A DNA stretch of 64,000 nucleotides from JABMQF01 sp964563755 (GCA_964563755.1 CAZLYC010000006.1:1-64000), one strand, 5' to 3'. Numbered from the stretch's first letter, positions 16,714-26,235 are shown. Notes: generated from the letters alone by a model not told the origin. Program-made: numbers and translations.

Positions 16714-17235
16714 TTGGATAAACTGATTGTTAGGCATTCTGAAGATATTGAATATAGCAACGTGAGTATTGACAGATGTTTAAAAAGCGCTGGCAGCATC
16801 GATGACCAGGTTCACAGATTAAATCATCTTATCATAGTTTCAGACTTCGTGGATCTAGATGACTTAGATAATGGCTACATAGCTGTCGCTCAAAAAGCGA
16901 TGCTTTGCAATAGCAGACCTATTGATATGGCTATCAAGCAGTTGTCTTATCCCGTCTCAATCGAAGCATTCTACAATATCCGCATTTTGAATAACGCTGA
17001 TGGACTGATTGAAGAACAGGTCAGGGCAGACCTGTCAGGTTCCAGAAGGTATTTGATACGTAATGAAGAAGGAAAACATCTGCTTTTTGATAAGATGGAT
17101 GGCAATATGCTTTCCAGGTCAGTTTATTCTTTGACAGAGTTGATCCATCTAAAAGAGCAGGGCGCACAAGGAAGATTATTCGTGAAAGAATTCGAGTCAT
17201 TATACCGTTCTGTCAATCCCTATAACCCGTTCTAA
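16714..17235 (+). CDS. Hypothetical protein, 173 residues
   Basis: Soluble, no recognisable motif. The start is a TTG at 16714; AGAGG stands just upstream, rather close, so the true start is uncertain. A TATA element CTTATAAATC at about 16653-16662 supports transcription. Its 3' end overlaps the convergent PIN-domain gene by 23 bases. Confidence 0.6.
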   Translation: MDKLIVRHSEDIEYSNVSIDRCLKSAGSIDDQVHRLNHLIIVSDFVDLDDLDNGYIAVAQKAMLCNSRPIDMAIKQLSYPVSIEAFYNIRILNNADGLIEEQVRADLSGSRRYLIRNEEGKHLLFDKMDGNMLSRSVYSLTELIHLKEQGAQGRLFVKEFESLYRSVNPYNPF

Positions 17236-18184
17236 GGTCAGCATATCTTCTAGTATTTATTCTGATTCCTTCATAATATCGCTCAATAGACAGGCAAACA
17301 TTGACAATATCAGAATCATCAGATACTATCGTAACTCTTTCGTTACGGTGATTCCACACCCACACCAACAAGTTTATGTCTGCTTTCCTAAGATTCTTGA
17401 AGTCATCTTCATCTTTATTTACGTCTGCAGACCGCCATATAGAAACCAGTTCTTTGATAATTTTCGGTTCAGGGGGCGGGACAGTCACGATGTGAAAACG
17501 GTTAAGCGCATCTATCATGGACTTGTTTCTGTCATATTTTGGTTTTAATTCACTTACGACCTTATCGATTACAATCATGTTTCCGCCGACATCAAAATTG
17601 AATGATTTTGCATCAGGATAAGCGTCAATGATATTTATCAAGACACTAGTATCAAATGCAACTTGACCGTTGTTGCCTCTCAATTTCACATCGCACAAAG
17701 GTATCTGCAGGTCTTTTTTTGACAATACCGCCAAGATATTATCGATATGTTTTAAGTAATCGTGCATCAGCACATCCATCTGATTGAGCAAAACTGCAAC
17801 TCTTCTTTCATCTATTTCAGCTCTTGTCATATGGTAAATCTGTTCAACCTGTTTGCTTGATGCAACTATCTTCTTTACTATGTTGCTTATCTGAACGGAA
17901 TAGGCCTGCTTGATTTCAGGCATCATCTCGTTTAGTTTATCCAATCCGTCAGCTTGTCTTTCAAGCCTTCGCCTCTGTAATGAACCGAGTTTTGTAACAA
18001 GCGAATAAATCTCATCTTTTTCTGAATCATCGAGACCATTCTTTTCTTCAGGTCTTGTGCCAGACTCAAGAATCATAAAATCAGTTATTTCCTTGGCTAT
18101 GTCTAGCTCACGCACAACATATTTTTTTTTAACAAGAAGAAAATTCTTGATTGCTCTTTTAGTTTTCCATCTGAAGCCAAACAT
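17213..18184 (-). CDS. PIN-domain protein with N-terminal helical region
   Basis: 323 residues. Residues 1-170 are helical and charged. The C-terminal half is a PIN nuclease domain: FDTSVLINIID holds the first Asp, DINLLVWVW a middle acidic residue and VTIVSDDSDIVNVC the last. PIN domains cut RNA; a partner antitoxin is not obvious, so this is more likely a housekeeping or stand-alone RNase than a toxin. I use ATG 18184: a TATA element (ATATTTAAAAC) lies about 28 bases upstream, giving a leaderless transcript. Confidence 0.85.
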   Translation of the reverse strand: MFGFRWKTKRAIKNFLLVKKKYVVRELDIAKEITDFMILESGTRPEEKNGLDDSEKDEIYSLVTKLGSLQRRRLERQADGLDKLNEMMPEIKQAYSVQISNIVKKIVASSKQVEQIYHMTRAEIDERRVAVLLNQMDVLMHDYLKHIDNILAVLSKKDLQIPLCDVKLRGNNGQVAFDTSVLINIIDAYPDAKSFNFDVGGNMIVIDKVVSELKPKYDRNKSMIDALNRFHIVTVPPPEPKIIKELVSIWRSADVNKDEDDFKNLRKADINLLVWVWNHRNERVTIVSDDSDIVNVCLSIERYYEGIRINTRRYADLRTGYRD

Positions 18185-18295
18185 CAATATCAACAAAGCA
18201 CAACCTGTTTTAAATATTTATCGGGCAGAAACACGCAGCTTTCTGGGCAGGATCTGTTAGTTAGTTTTATGCAAGGTAAAGTAAAGACCAAAACA

Positions 18296-18304
18296 ATTAT
18301 AAAC
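18296..18304 (+). promoter_or_regulatory. TATA box of the RuBisCO gene
   Basis: ATTATAAAC, about 25 bases before 18325, which leaves the AGAGGTG ribosome site (18328-18334) within the mRNA. A second TTTATAAA at 18313-18320 would start transcription at the coding start and is less compatible with that site. Confidence 0.55.
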
Positions 18305-18341
18305 AAACTCCATTTATAAAGAACAAAAGAGGTGAATGAAA

Positions 18342-19643
18342 GTGAGTTTCGATTATATTGACCTGAAGTATCTTCCTTCTCCTGATGATCTTATTGCAGA
18401 ATATTACCTTGAGCCTAACAAGGGAGTTAAGTTCGAAAGGGCTGCGAATCATATTGCCGCAGAGTCAAGCATCGGGACATGGACAGACATTTCTACGCTT
18501 TCACCGATTACAGCTTCAAGGCTGAAGCCTCATGTATATGATATTAAGAAGGATTTCTGGGGCAAGAGAGGGACGATTAAGGTCGCGTACAGCCCGGAGC
18601 TTTTTGAGGCAGGAAACATGCCTGAGATACTGTCGAGCATAGCAGGTAATGTTTTCGGGATGAAGGATGTGCAGAACTTGAGGCTTAATGATATTCGTTT
18701 TCCTGAGAAGATAATGAAAAAGTTCAAGGGTCCTAAATTTGGCATTGAAGGCATAAGGAAACTTCTGAAAGTTCCAGAGAGGCCTCTTTGTGGGACAATA
18801 ATCAAGCCGAAAGTCGGTCTTGATGAGTCTATGCACGCAAAGGTCGCGTATGAGGCCTGGATGGGCGGGCTTGACATAGTGAAGGATGATGAGAATCTCA
18901 GCAGCATGTCATTCAACAATTTCCAGAAACGCGTACAGCTCACCCTAAAAGCAAGGGACAAGGCTGAGAAAGAGACAGGGGAGAAGAAGATGTACATGGC
19001 GAACATCACTTCAGAGACTGATGAGATGAAGAAGCGTGCTGATTTCATCAGGAGGAATGGCGGTGAGTATTTCATGATTGATATCCTTACAGTCGGATGG
19101 GCAGGATTGCAGACTATGAGGAATTACGATGAGAAACTGAAGATGGTCATCCACGCCCACAGGGCGATGCATGGCGCGCTTACAAGGAACCCAAGGCACG
19201 GAATCTCGATGCTTTCAATAGCTAAATGCGCAAGGCTGATTGGAGTGGACCAGTTGCACATAGGTACTGCAGCAGTGGGAAAGATGCACGGCTCTGCTAC
19301 AGAAGAGACTGAGATAGAGACTGAAGTCGAGACATACTGGTTCAAGCCAGGTCAAGGCAGTTCTGCGCTTGAGCAGCAATGGAACGGCATAAAGCCGGTG
19401 CTTGCTGTCGCGTCCGGAGGCCTTCATGCTGGCATGACAGAGAAACTGGTTAAGCTCATGGGAAAGAATATCGTCGCGCAGTATGGCGGCGGAGTTCATT
19501 GGCATCCCGAAGGGACCAGGAAGGGTGCGATGGGTGTAAGACAGGCAATAGACGCCGTGAATCAGGGAGTCACGCTTGAAGAATACGCTAAGTCACACAA
19601 GGAACTGAAAGATGCTTTGGATAAGTTCGGGATGGTTAGATGA
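18342..19643 (+). CDS. rbcL: RuBisCO large chain, form III type
   Basis: 433 residues; carboxylates ribulose-1,5-bisphosphate to 3-phosphoglycerate. In archaea form III works in the AMP/nucleoside pathway that recycles ribose. Active-site elements are present: GTIIKPKVGL (substrate lysine), GGLDIVKDDE (carbamylated lysine and metal-binding Asp and Glu), HAHRAMHGAL (catalytic His) and GTAAVGKMHGS (loop 6 lysine). The length and lack of a small-subunit gene fit archaeal form III. By ribosome-site spacing (GAGGTG, seven bases) the start is GTG 18342; ATG 18336 is only a base or two from the same site. No AMP phosphorylase or ribose-bisphosphate isomerase gene is in the window. Confidence 0.95.
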   Translation: MSFDYIDLKYLPSPDDLIAEYYLEPNKGVKFERAANHIAAESSIGTWTDISTLSPITASRLKPHVYDIKKDFWGKRGTIKVAYSPELFEAGNMPEILSSIAGNVFGMKDVQNLRLNDIRFPEKIMKKFKGPKFGIEGIRKLLKVPERPLCGTIIKPKVGLDESMHAKVAYEAWMGGLDIVKDDENLSSMSFNNFQKRVQLTLKARDKAEKETGEKKMYMANITSETDEMKKRADFIRRNGGEYFMIDILTVGWAGLQTMRNYDEKLKMVIHAHRAMHGALTRNPRHGISMLSIAKCARLIGVDQLHIGTAAVGKMHGSATEETEIETEVETYWFKPGQGSSALEQQWNGIKPVLAVASGGLHAGMTEKLVKLMGKNIVAQYGGGVHWHPEGTRKGAMGVRQAIDAVNQGVTLEEYAKSHKELKDALDKFGMVR

Positions 19644-19652
19644 GGTGTCAAG

Positions 19653-20102
19653 ATGCAGAATCTAGCAGCCATAAGAGGCGCGATTTTTGAGGCCTTGAAG
19701 AGAGGCGAAGAGACTTACTCGATGTATGATCGCTTCAGCAAGGAAGCGAAGGACAAGCTAATAGCTGATTTTTTCAGGGGACTTGCTGATGAAGTCAGGA
19801 GCCATATGACACGATTGAAGAACCTGAATATACATTCTATAGCTAAATTCGGCCTGACAATAAGGTTCGAGACTACTCCTTTTTCAATAGATGAGAAGCA
19901 TATTATGGGACTGATTGACAAGGATGGTTCAAAAGAGCTCTTGAAACTTGCGATAGATGAAATCAATGCAGACATAGAATATTATAATCACATAGCTGAG
20001 CATTCAGTATTTCCTGAGACAAAGAGGATGTTTCGGGTAATAGCTGACAAGGAGCTCGACCACAAGAGCAAGATGAAGGCATTGATGGATCTTCTTGAAT
20101 GA
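19653..20102 (+). CDS. Ferritin-like (rubrerythrin-type) diiron protein
   Basis: 149 residues forming a four-helix bundle. Candidate iron ligands appear in the expected order: Glu in helix 1 (KRGEETYSMY), E..H in helix 2 (ADEVRSHMTRL), Glu in helix 3 (DEINADIEYYNH) and E..H in helix 4 (DKELDHKSKM). The rubredoxin domain of true rubrerythrins is absent. It starts nine bases after the RuBisCO stop with its own GAGGTG, so it is co-transcribed. The role may be peroxide removal or iron handling. Confidence 0.85.
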   Translation: MQNLAAIRGAIFEALKRGEETYSMYDRFSKEAKDKLIADFFRGLADEVRSHMTRLKNLNIHSIAKFGLTIRFETTPFSIDEKHIMGLIDKDGSKELLKLAIDEINADIEYYNHIAEHSVFPETKRMFRVIADKELDHKSKMKALMDLLE

Positions 20103-20107
20103 TATTT

Positions 20108-22687
20108 TTATATGTCAAATTTCGGGAAAAGGAATCTTTTCATAAGTTCTGCTGAGATTAGATAGAACAGGACTATTATTCCTATCAGCACAAGTATCTG
20201 GGCAGGCATGTGGACGAACCCGAAGAACTTTGCTCCTGCAGCAGTATATGTTATGCCTATCGCAGTCATCGCTGTCAGTATAGAGCCGAAAAATAAGTAT
20301 TTGCTCGGCTTGCTCCTGAAAAGGTGGCGCTTTGTCCTTATTGCGAAGAGTATGACTACCTCTGAAAGACAGGATTCTACAAACCACGCTGTCCTGAAAA
20401 GGTCAGGATTGACTTTAAGGATGAAGAGCATTGGAAGTATCAATGCAAGATCGAATACGACGCTAAGCATTCCAAAGTATATCATGAATTTAGATATCAG
20501 GTTGATGTTCCATTTCTTGGGTTTCTTCAGGAATTCATCGTCAACATTGTCAGTGGACACTGCAAGCGCAGGCATGTCGCTCAGGAAATTATTCAAGAGT
20601 ATCTGGGCAGGCAGCAAAGGTATGAATTTCATGAATAGCGAGGATATTGCGACTGTATACATGTTGCCATAGTTTGCGCTTATGGTATTCAATATGTATT
20701 TTGTTATGTTGCCGAATGTTTTTCTTCCTTCCCTTATGCCGTGTGCGAGTATCTTAAGGTTCTTCTCAAGCAGGACAACATCTGCCGCGTCTTTTGCTAT
20801 GCCTGCTGCGGAATCGACTGATATTCCCACGTCAGCTACACGCAGGGCAGGAGCATCATTGACTCCGTCACCCAGGAATCCGAGTACGTGTCCTTCTTTC
20901 TTAAGCGCGGATACTATCTTGTATTTCTGTTCAGGAGTTATACGTGCGAAGACGTTGTAATGTTCGCAGGTCAGTTCAAACTGTGCTTCGTCAAGTTTTT
21001 CGAGGTCGTCTCCTGTGATTGCTCTATCTTCTACCATGTATATTCCGACCTGTTTGCAGATGTTGAGTGTTACACGTGGTGAATCTCCGCTTATGACCTT
21101 GACCCCGACTCCGAGGTGCTGGTACATTGCAAGGGATTCCCTGACTCCTTTCTTCGGCGGATCTATGAACAGCATGAAGCCAAGGAGGTTCATCTCTTTC
21201 TCGTCGCTCCTTTTTGTCTCGCTCTTCGCGACATGTTTTTCTGCGATGGCTATTACACGGTACCCTTCGTTCTCGTATTTCTCGAATTTTGATGTTATTG
21301 CGTCATGGAGCTTCCTGTCGAGTTTGACTTTCTTGTTTGCGTATTTTGCTGTTGTGCATGCGGCAAGTATCGATTCTGGAGCTCCTTTCGCTATGAGCGT
21401 GTTCCTGTTGCCCTTTCTCGCAACTATGCTCATCCTTCTTCTGTCAAAGTCAAATTCGTTTTCATCTATTATAGTGTATGAACTGGCTATTGAAGACAGG
21501 GCATGATGTGCTTTTTCGTGTATTGCTTTTTCATGTATCGCTCTATCGATAGGGCTTGAGAAGACAGATGATGAATTGTTTCCTTCGGTTGTGCTGCATA
21601 GGATGCCATAGAGGAGAATAGCATTGTCCTTCTTTCCGTTAAGATCCACGTATTCGTGGAGCGAGAGCTTGCCTTCTGTCAGAGTTCCTGTCTTGTCGCA
21701 GCAGAGCGTATCTATATTCCCGAGGTCTTCGACAGACTGGAGCCTTTTGATTATGACCTTCTCCTTTGACATCTTCAAGGCGCCTCTTGACAGCGCCATT
21801 GTTATTATTATAGGGAGCGCTTCAGGAGCTATCCCTACAGCGAGCGCGAGCGCGAATATGAATGATGGGAATATCCCTTTTCCCAGGACAGCATTGGCGA
21901 AGAAGATGAATGCAGTCATTCCGAGAGTGACTTTGAGGAGGAAGTTGCTGAACTTCTTCATGTTTATCTGGAAATCTGTCTCGGGAGGTTTTTGTTTGAG
22001 ATATGCTGCTGTCTTGCCGAAGAGAGTATCTTTTCCTGTCGATATGACGACACCATAGCCCAGGCCTGTAGCAACAGATGAACCCATAAATGCTATGTTG
22101 CATAGGTATTGGGGCAGTGAGCGCTCCGCGCTTACTGTACTGACCTTCTTTATGACCGGCAGGGATTCTCCGGTGAGGGAAGATTCGTCTGTTGACATCT
22201 CTTCCACATGTATAAGACGTATATCTGCAGGTATTATGTCTCCTATGTTGAGATGCACTATATCTCCGGGAACTAGTTCCCGGGCATCTACCTCTATGAT
22301 TTTTCCGTCGCGCAGCGTCTTTGCTTTCAGGCTTATGTATTGCCTGAGCTCTCTTATCGCATTCTCTGCCTTGTATTCCTGCATGAAACCAAGAATCGCA
22401 TTTAGCAATACTATTGCCAGTATGACTATGCCATCAATTTTTTCATGCATGAAGAATGAGATTATTGATGCGGCAATCAGCAGGAGTATTAGTGAGTTCT
22501 TGAATTGGGACAGCAATATGGAAAGGCCTTGCCTCGTGCCGCCATAGAGTATCTCATTAGGCCCGTGTTCTGAAAAACGTTTCTTTGCTTCTTCATGGCT
22601 CAGGCCGTTTATAGAAGTATCAAGATGTGACAGTAGCTCTCTTACTGGCAGCGCCCAGAGAGCTATCCTCCCTCTTTTTTTAAGCAT
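20108..22687 (-). CDS. P-type cation ATPase, MgtA-like
   Basis: 859 residues. The phosphorylation site is Asp331 in CCDKTGTLTEG; also present are SLTGESLPVI (actuator), GFLGDGVNDAPALRVADVGIS (hinge) and PEALPIIITMALSRGALKMS in the fourth membrane helix. The last and the stretch STDNVDDEFLKKPKKWN match magnesium-transporting type III ATPases (MgtA/MgtB) better than calcium pumps, so Mg2+ import is likely though not certain. About ten membrane helices. The divergent folD gene starts about 145 bases away. Its stop lies near the convergent ferritin-like gene. Confidence 0.92.
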   Translation of the reverse strand: MLKKRGRIALWALPVRELLSHLDTSINGLSHEEAKKRFSEHGPNEILYGGTRQGLSILLSQFKNSLILLLIAASIISFFMHEKIDGIVILAIVLLNAILGFMQEYKAENAIRELRQYISLKAKTLRDGKIIEVDARELVPGDIVHLNIGDIIPADIRLIHVEEMSTDESSLTGESLPVIKKVSTVSAERSLPQYLCNIAFMGSSVATGLGYGVVISTGKDTLFGKTAAYLKQKPPETDFQINMKKFSNFLLKVTLGMTAFIFFANAVLGKGIFPSFIFALALAVGIAPEALPIIITMALSRGALKMSKEKVIIKRLQSVEDLGNIDTLCCDKTGTLTEGKLSLHEYVDLNGKKDNAILLYGILCSTTEGNNSSSVFSSPIDRAIHEKAIHEKAHHALSSIASSYTIIDENEFDFDRRRMSIVARKGNRNTLIAKGAPESILAACTTAKYANKKVKLDRKLHDAITSKFEKYENEGYRVIAIAEKHVAKSETKRSDEKEMNLLGFMLFIDPPKKGVRESLAMYQHLGVGVKVISGDSPRVTLNICKQVGIYMVEDRAITGDDLEKLDEAQFELTCEHYNVFARITPEQKYKIVSALKKEGHVLGFLGDGVNDAPALRVADVGISVDSAAGIAKDAADVVLLEKNLKILAHGIREGRKTFGNITKYILNTISANYGNMYTVAISSLFMKFIPLLPAQILLNNFLSDMPALAVSTDNVDDEFLKKPKKWNINLISKFMIYFGMLSVVFDLALILPMLFILKVNPDLFRTAWFVESCLSEVVILFAIRTKRHLFRSKPSKYLFFGSILTAMTAIGITYTAAGAKFFGFVHMPAQILVLIGIIVLFYLISAELMKRFLFPKFDI

Positions 22688-22831
22688 ATGACAGAAACAG
22701 GCTATTTATTATTTAAATATTGCCTCTGTATACTGTTCAATAAGCGCATATACGAACTAAACAGAAATAAAAATAATTCTCTCTTTGGCAAAAAGAAAAT
22801 GTTTAATAGCATGACTGCAAATGATATGGTC

Positions 22832-23716
22832 ATGGCAGAGTTGATTGATGGAAAGCTTGTTTCTGATAAGATTCTTGAGAAAGTGAAGTCTGAAGTAGAT
22901 TCGTTGAAAAGCAGATATGGTGCTGCTCCCTCGCTTCATGCGATTATTGTCGGTGATGACCCTGCTTCTCAGACATATGTAAGGATGAAAAAGAATGCCT
23001 GCAAGAAGACAGGCATGGATTCTGAGACGCATGCTCTTCCTGCAGATATTTCACAGAGGAGTCTTGAAGCGCTCATTGGCAGGCTTAATGAGAATGAAGA
23101 GGTCAGCGGGATACTTGTCCAGCTTCCGCTCCCAAAGCATATTGATAAGAACAGCATAATGGACTCGATACATCCTGACAAAGATGTGGACGGTTTTAGT
23201 AAGACCAATGTAGCGAAGCTTTACAGGGGAGAGGATTGCCTTGAACCTTGCACGCCAAGGGGAGTGCTTGTTCTTCTGGACCATTACAAGATTCCTGTTG
23301 AAGGCAGGGAATTGGTAATAATTGGCAGGAGCGATATCGTCGGGAAACCTTTATCGATTATGCTCTCAGGAACAAGAAGGAATGCTACAGTGACTCTTTG
23401 TCATTCAAAGACGCACAATCTTCAGTATTATTCTTCATCTGCAGACATACTTATTGCTGCGATAGGCAGGCCAGAGTATGTCAAGAGTGAGATGGTGGAA
23501 AAAGGTGCTGTGGTGATTGACGTTGGGGTCAATCGTGTTGATGATATCTGCGCAGATAAAGGATATCGTCTTGTAGGAGATGTTGATTTCAATAATGTTT
23601 CAAAGAAAGCTTCTTACATAACACCTGTCCCTGGCGGGGTAGGCCCTATGACCATAGCGTGTCTGATGGAGAACACATTGAAAGCTTACAAGATTCAGAA
23701 AGGAATGCTCTCATAA
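22832..23716 (+). CDS. folD: FolD: methylene-THF dehydrogenase/cyclohydrolase
   Basis: 294 residues; oxidises methylene-tetrahydrofolate and hydrolyses the methenyl form for purine and one-carbon metabolism. Signatures: SQTYVRMKKNACKKTGM (catalytic Tyr and Lys), GILVQLPLPKHID, PDKDVDGF, PCTPRGV, IIGRSDIVGKPLS (nucleotide site) and TPVPGGVGPMT. The start is uncertain: I use ATG 22832, where family similarity begins (MAELIDGKL); in-frame ATGs at 22799, 22811 and 22826 are possible. A TATA-like TTTAAATA is near 22710. The stop is followed directly by a palindromic element. Confidence 0.93.
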   Translation: MAELIDGKLVSDKILEKVKSEVDSLKSRYGAAPSLHAIIVGDDPASQTYVRMKKNACKKTGMDSETHALPADISQRSLEALIGRLNENEEVSGILVQLPLPKHIDKNSIMDSIHPDKDVDGFSKTNVAKLYRGEDCLEPCTPRGVLVLLDHYKIPVEGRELVIIGRSDIVGKPLSIMLSGTRRNATVTLCHSKTHNLQYYSSSADILIAAIGRPEYVKSEMVEKGAVVIDVGVNRVDDICADKGYRLVGDVDFNNVSKKASYITPVPGGVGPMTIACLMENTLKAYKIQKGMLS

Positions 23717-23811
23717 GCAATGCCTCCTAGCGAACAGCTCACTACTCTTCTATTTGAATCGCAGTTGGGCTACCGAAGACAGATATGACATCCATGTGAG
23801 CGAGGCATTGC
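23717..23811 (-). repeat. Palindromic element, core family 1 (copy 1)
   Basis: 95 bp, starting on the base after the folD stop. Terminal inverted repeats GCAATGCCTC/GAGGCATTGC (10 bp). Read on the minus strand it has an inner box near GCTCAC, the family 1 core TTCGGTAGCCCAACTGC then GATTCAAATA, and a right box GTTCGCTAG. It is 18 bases from copy 1 of family 2, which points the other way. Confidence 0.85.
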
Positions 23812-23829
23812 GACAAAAGTTAAAGTTAC

Positions 23830-23933
23830 GCACCGCCATGGCCGCTCGCTCCTATTGCTAATCAAAGTGTTTATCTGAGTACACCGTTAATCAGAAAGAA
23901 AAATATGCCAGCTCGCTAGGGCTTTGGCGGTGC
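23830..23933 (+). repeat. Palindromic element, core family 2 (copy 1)
   Basis: 104 bp. Terminal inverted repeats GCACCGCCA/TGGCGGTGC (9 bp), inner boxes GCTCGCT and AGCTCGCTAG in direct orientation, core TCTGAGTACACCGTTAATC. Ends seven bases before the convergent guaA stop. With the element at 23717 it fills the folD-guaA gap. Confidence 0.87.
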
Positions 23934-23939
23934 TATTTT

Positions 23940-25463
23940 TTATTCCCATTCCATCGTAGCTGGTGGCTTGTTTGAGATATCATACACCACTCTATTGACT
24001 TCAGGTATCTCGTTTGTTATTCTCGTAGACATCTTCTCAAGCAGTTCGTAAGGTACTTTAGAAAAATTTGCAGTCATTGCGTCTTTTGATTCGACAATCC
24101 TTATTGCGACAGGGTATTTGTAGCTTCTCGCATCTCCCTGTATTCCGACACTCTTTATCGGCAAGAGCACAGCGAATCCCATCCAGACATCATTGTAAAG
24201 TCCAGCGTTCTTTAGTTCATCTTCTACTATATAACTTGCTTTTCTTGTTATCTCTGCTCTTTCTGGCGTCACTTCACCTAGTATTCTTACTCCAAGACCA
24301 GGACCGGGAAAGACATGTCGGGTTATTATTTCATTGTCCAATCCTATGTTGCGGGCCAGCTTTCTGACTTCATCTTTGTAGAGTTCGCGTAGTGGTTCGT
24401 AAACTTCTAGTTTCATGTTATCAGGCAGCCCACCGACATTATGATGGGATTTTATCTTCGATGAGTGCTTAGTGAGACCGCTCTCTATCCTGTCAGAGTA
24501 TATCGTGCCCTGCACAAGCACTTCTGCGTTTTCTTTTTGCGCAAGTTCATCGAACACATCGATGAATGTCTTGCCTATCGATTTTCTCTTGAGTTCGGGG
24601 TCTTCTACTCCCTTTAGAGCTTCAAAGAATTTGTCTCGTGCGTCAAGCACTCTTAAATCAAGAGCATATTGTGAGAATATCTTCTCTATTGTCTCTGTCT
24701 CCTTGTGTCTCATGAGTCCTGTGTCGACGTATGCGGCGACAAGCTGCTTTCCTATGACCTTGCTTAGTATTATCGCTGCTGTCGATGAGTCAACCCCGCC
24801 AGATAATCCGAGTATCGCTTTTCTTTTTCCTATCTTCTGTGCTGCCTCTTGTTCTATTATTGATATTATGTTTGTTACATCCCATTCCTTCTTTGCATGG
24901 CAGATATTGAGTGCGAAGTTCTCAAGGATCTTGTTTCCATTCGGCGTATGTGTGACCTCAGGGTGGAATTGAACGCCGTAAAGTTTCTTTTGTTTATTTT
25001 CAAATGCTGCGATTGGTGAATCTTTTGTTGATGCTGTCGTAACATATCCTGAAGGCAGCGATTCGACTATGTCTTTGTGGTTCATCCAGACTTTTTCTAT
25101 GCTGAGAATACTATTAAGCAATTTTCCATCTAGGACTTTCAAGGATGTGACGCCATACTCTCCTGAGTCACCAGGACTGACTTTGCCTCCGCTCATCTGG
25201 GCTATGAGCTGGTGTCCGTAGCATATGCCAAGTATGGGAACAGAGATATCCAGCAGGTCTTTATCGCACTTGGGTGATTCTTTGTCATATACAGATGATG
25301 CTCCACCTGAGAGGATGATACCTTCAAGTCCATCTATCTTCTCTAACTGTTCTTTGCTCGTCGTTGCAGGAAGCACTTCCGAGTACACTCCTATGTCTCT
25401 TATCCTCCTAGAAATCAGGTGGGCGTACTGGGAGCCGAAGTCCAGCACTATTATCCTTTCCAT
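23940..25463 (-). CDS. guaA: GMP synthase (glutamine-hydrolysing), fused form
   Basis: 507 residues; converts XMP to GMP. Residues 1-190 are a class I glutamine amidotransferase with nucleophile Cys81 (GICYGHQL) and catalytic FHPEVTH. Then comes the ATP-pyrophosphatase domain with the P-loop LGLSGGVDSSTAA, and a C-terminal dimerisation domain ending ISNKPPATMEWE. Many archaea encode the two parts as separate proteins; this is the fused, bacterial-type arrangement. Convergent with folD, separated only by two palindromic elements. Confidence 0.96.
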   Translation of the reverse strand: MERIIVLDFGSQYAHLISRRIRDIGVYSEVLPATTSKEQLEKIDGLEGIILSGGASSVYDKESPKCDKDLLDISVPILGICYGHQLIAQMSGGKVSPGDSGEYGVTSLKVLDGKLLNSILSIEKVWMNHKDIVESLPSGYVTTASTKDSPIAAFENKQKKLYGVQFHPEVTHTPNGNKILENFALNICHAKKEWDVTNIISIIEQEAAQKIGKRKAILGLSGGVDSSTAAIILSKVIGKQLVAAYVDTGLMRHKETETIEKIFSQYALDLRVLDARDKFFEALKGVEDPELKRKSIGKTFIDVFDELAQKENAEVLVQGTIYSDRIESGLTKHSSKIKSHHNVGGLPDNMKLEVYEPLRELYKDEVRKLARNIGLDNEIITRHVFPGPGLGVRILGEVTPERAEITRKASYIVEDELKNAGLYNDVWMGFAVLLPIKSVGIQGDARSYKYPVAIRIVESKDAMTANFSKVPYELLEKMSTRITNEIPEVNRVVYDISNKPPATMEWE

Positions 25464-25743
25464 GAGGTTTACACTTGTTTTTCGGCTTATTTATACTTTG
25501 TGTAGCAATATAAAGGAAACACGGTTTTGCGCCGGTGCTGAGTTAAAAGAAAGGAGAGAAAACGTAATTCTTTCGTATAACATCTCAAAACGAATGATTT
25601 TTGCGTTTTGATAAAAAAATTACGAGCTAATTTTATAGTATTTGCGTGCGTTATAGTCTACAAGGAAGTGCATCTTCAAAAGAATTCCAGGTGTTGAGAG
25701 ATAGAAGAAAGATAGAAGAGCACGATTCAAATTGGGTGAGACC

Positions 25744-26235
25744 TTGACCAGACCTGCGCTAAAGGGTAATCTGGATATTGACGACACTGTCCGCGGCTAC
25801 ATATGCCCGACTTGCGGCGTATCACATGAGACATATTTCTCGCTTGATGACGGCGTGGAAGAATCTCCATCTAAACCTGTCGCAACGCTTGAGGTATGTT
25901 CAGAGCTTGAGGACAAGATAGTTTCTTGCGAAAACGGCTTCATGATGTCAAAGATGAAGCTTGTCGAACACAACATGGAAGTTTCTGATAAGGACCTTAT
26001 CATGTATCTTCCGGGAGACCATCTGTACTGCCCTGCATGCGACACAAAGCATGAAGGTGACTACATAGAGGTCAGTTATTCTAGCGACCCAGGGAAGAGC
26101 ATAGTGCAATGCCCTGACGGGAGGATGATGCCTAAGGACGCATTATTGAGCCACAGCCACAGGAAACTGCTTGAGAGGATAGAGAAGAGATCCAATTCAA
26201 TCATAAGGATAGGCAACGGTTACAAGAGTATCTAG
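25744..26235 (+). CDS. Protein with two zinc-ribbon-like repeats
   Basis: 163 residues. CPTCGVSHE and, about 75 residues later, CPACDTKHEGDY are similar units, each followed by a segment with VSCENGFMMSKMKLVEH or VQCPDGRMMPKDALLSH. This is an internal duplication of a module with three cysteines. No known family. I choose TTG 25744 because GGGTGAG stands a few bases before it; a TTG at 25732 is also in frame. Thirteen bases separate it from the next gene, so they form an operon. About 280 bp of AT-rich sequence without other features lies between it and guaA. Confidence 0.72.
   Translation: MTRPALKGNLDIDDTVRGYICPTCGVSHETYFSLDDGVEESPSKPVATLEVCSELEDKIVSCENGFMMSKMKLVEHNMEVSDKDLIMYLPGDHLYCPACDTKHEGDYIEVSYSSDPGKSIVQCPDGRMMPKDALLSHSHRKLLERIEKRSNSIIRIGNGYKSI

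Noticed and set aside
23717..23933. CRISPR array from repeated short palindromic segments
   Set aside because: There are only two units at a site, they differ in sequence and orientation, and the units are much longer than CRISPR repeats. No cas gene is present.
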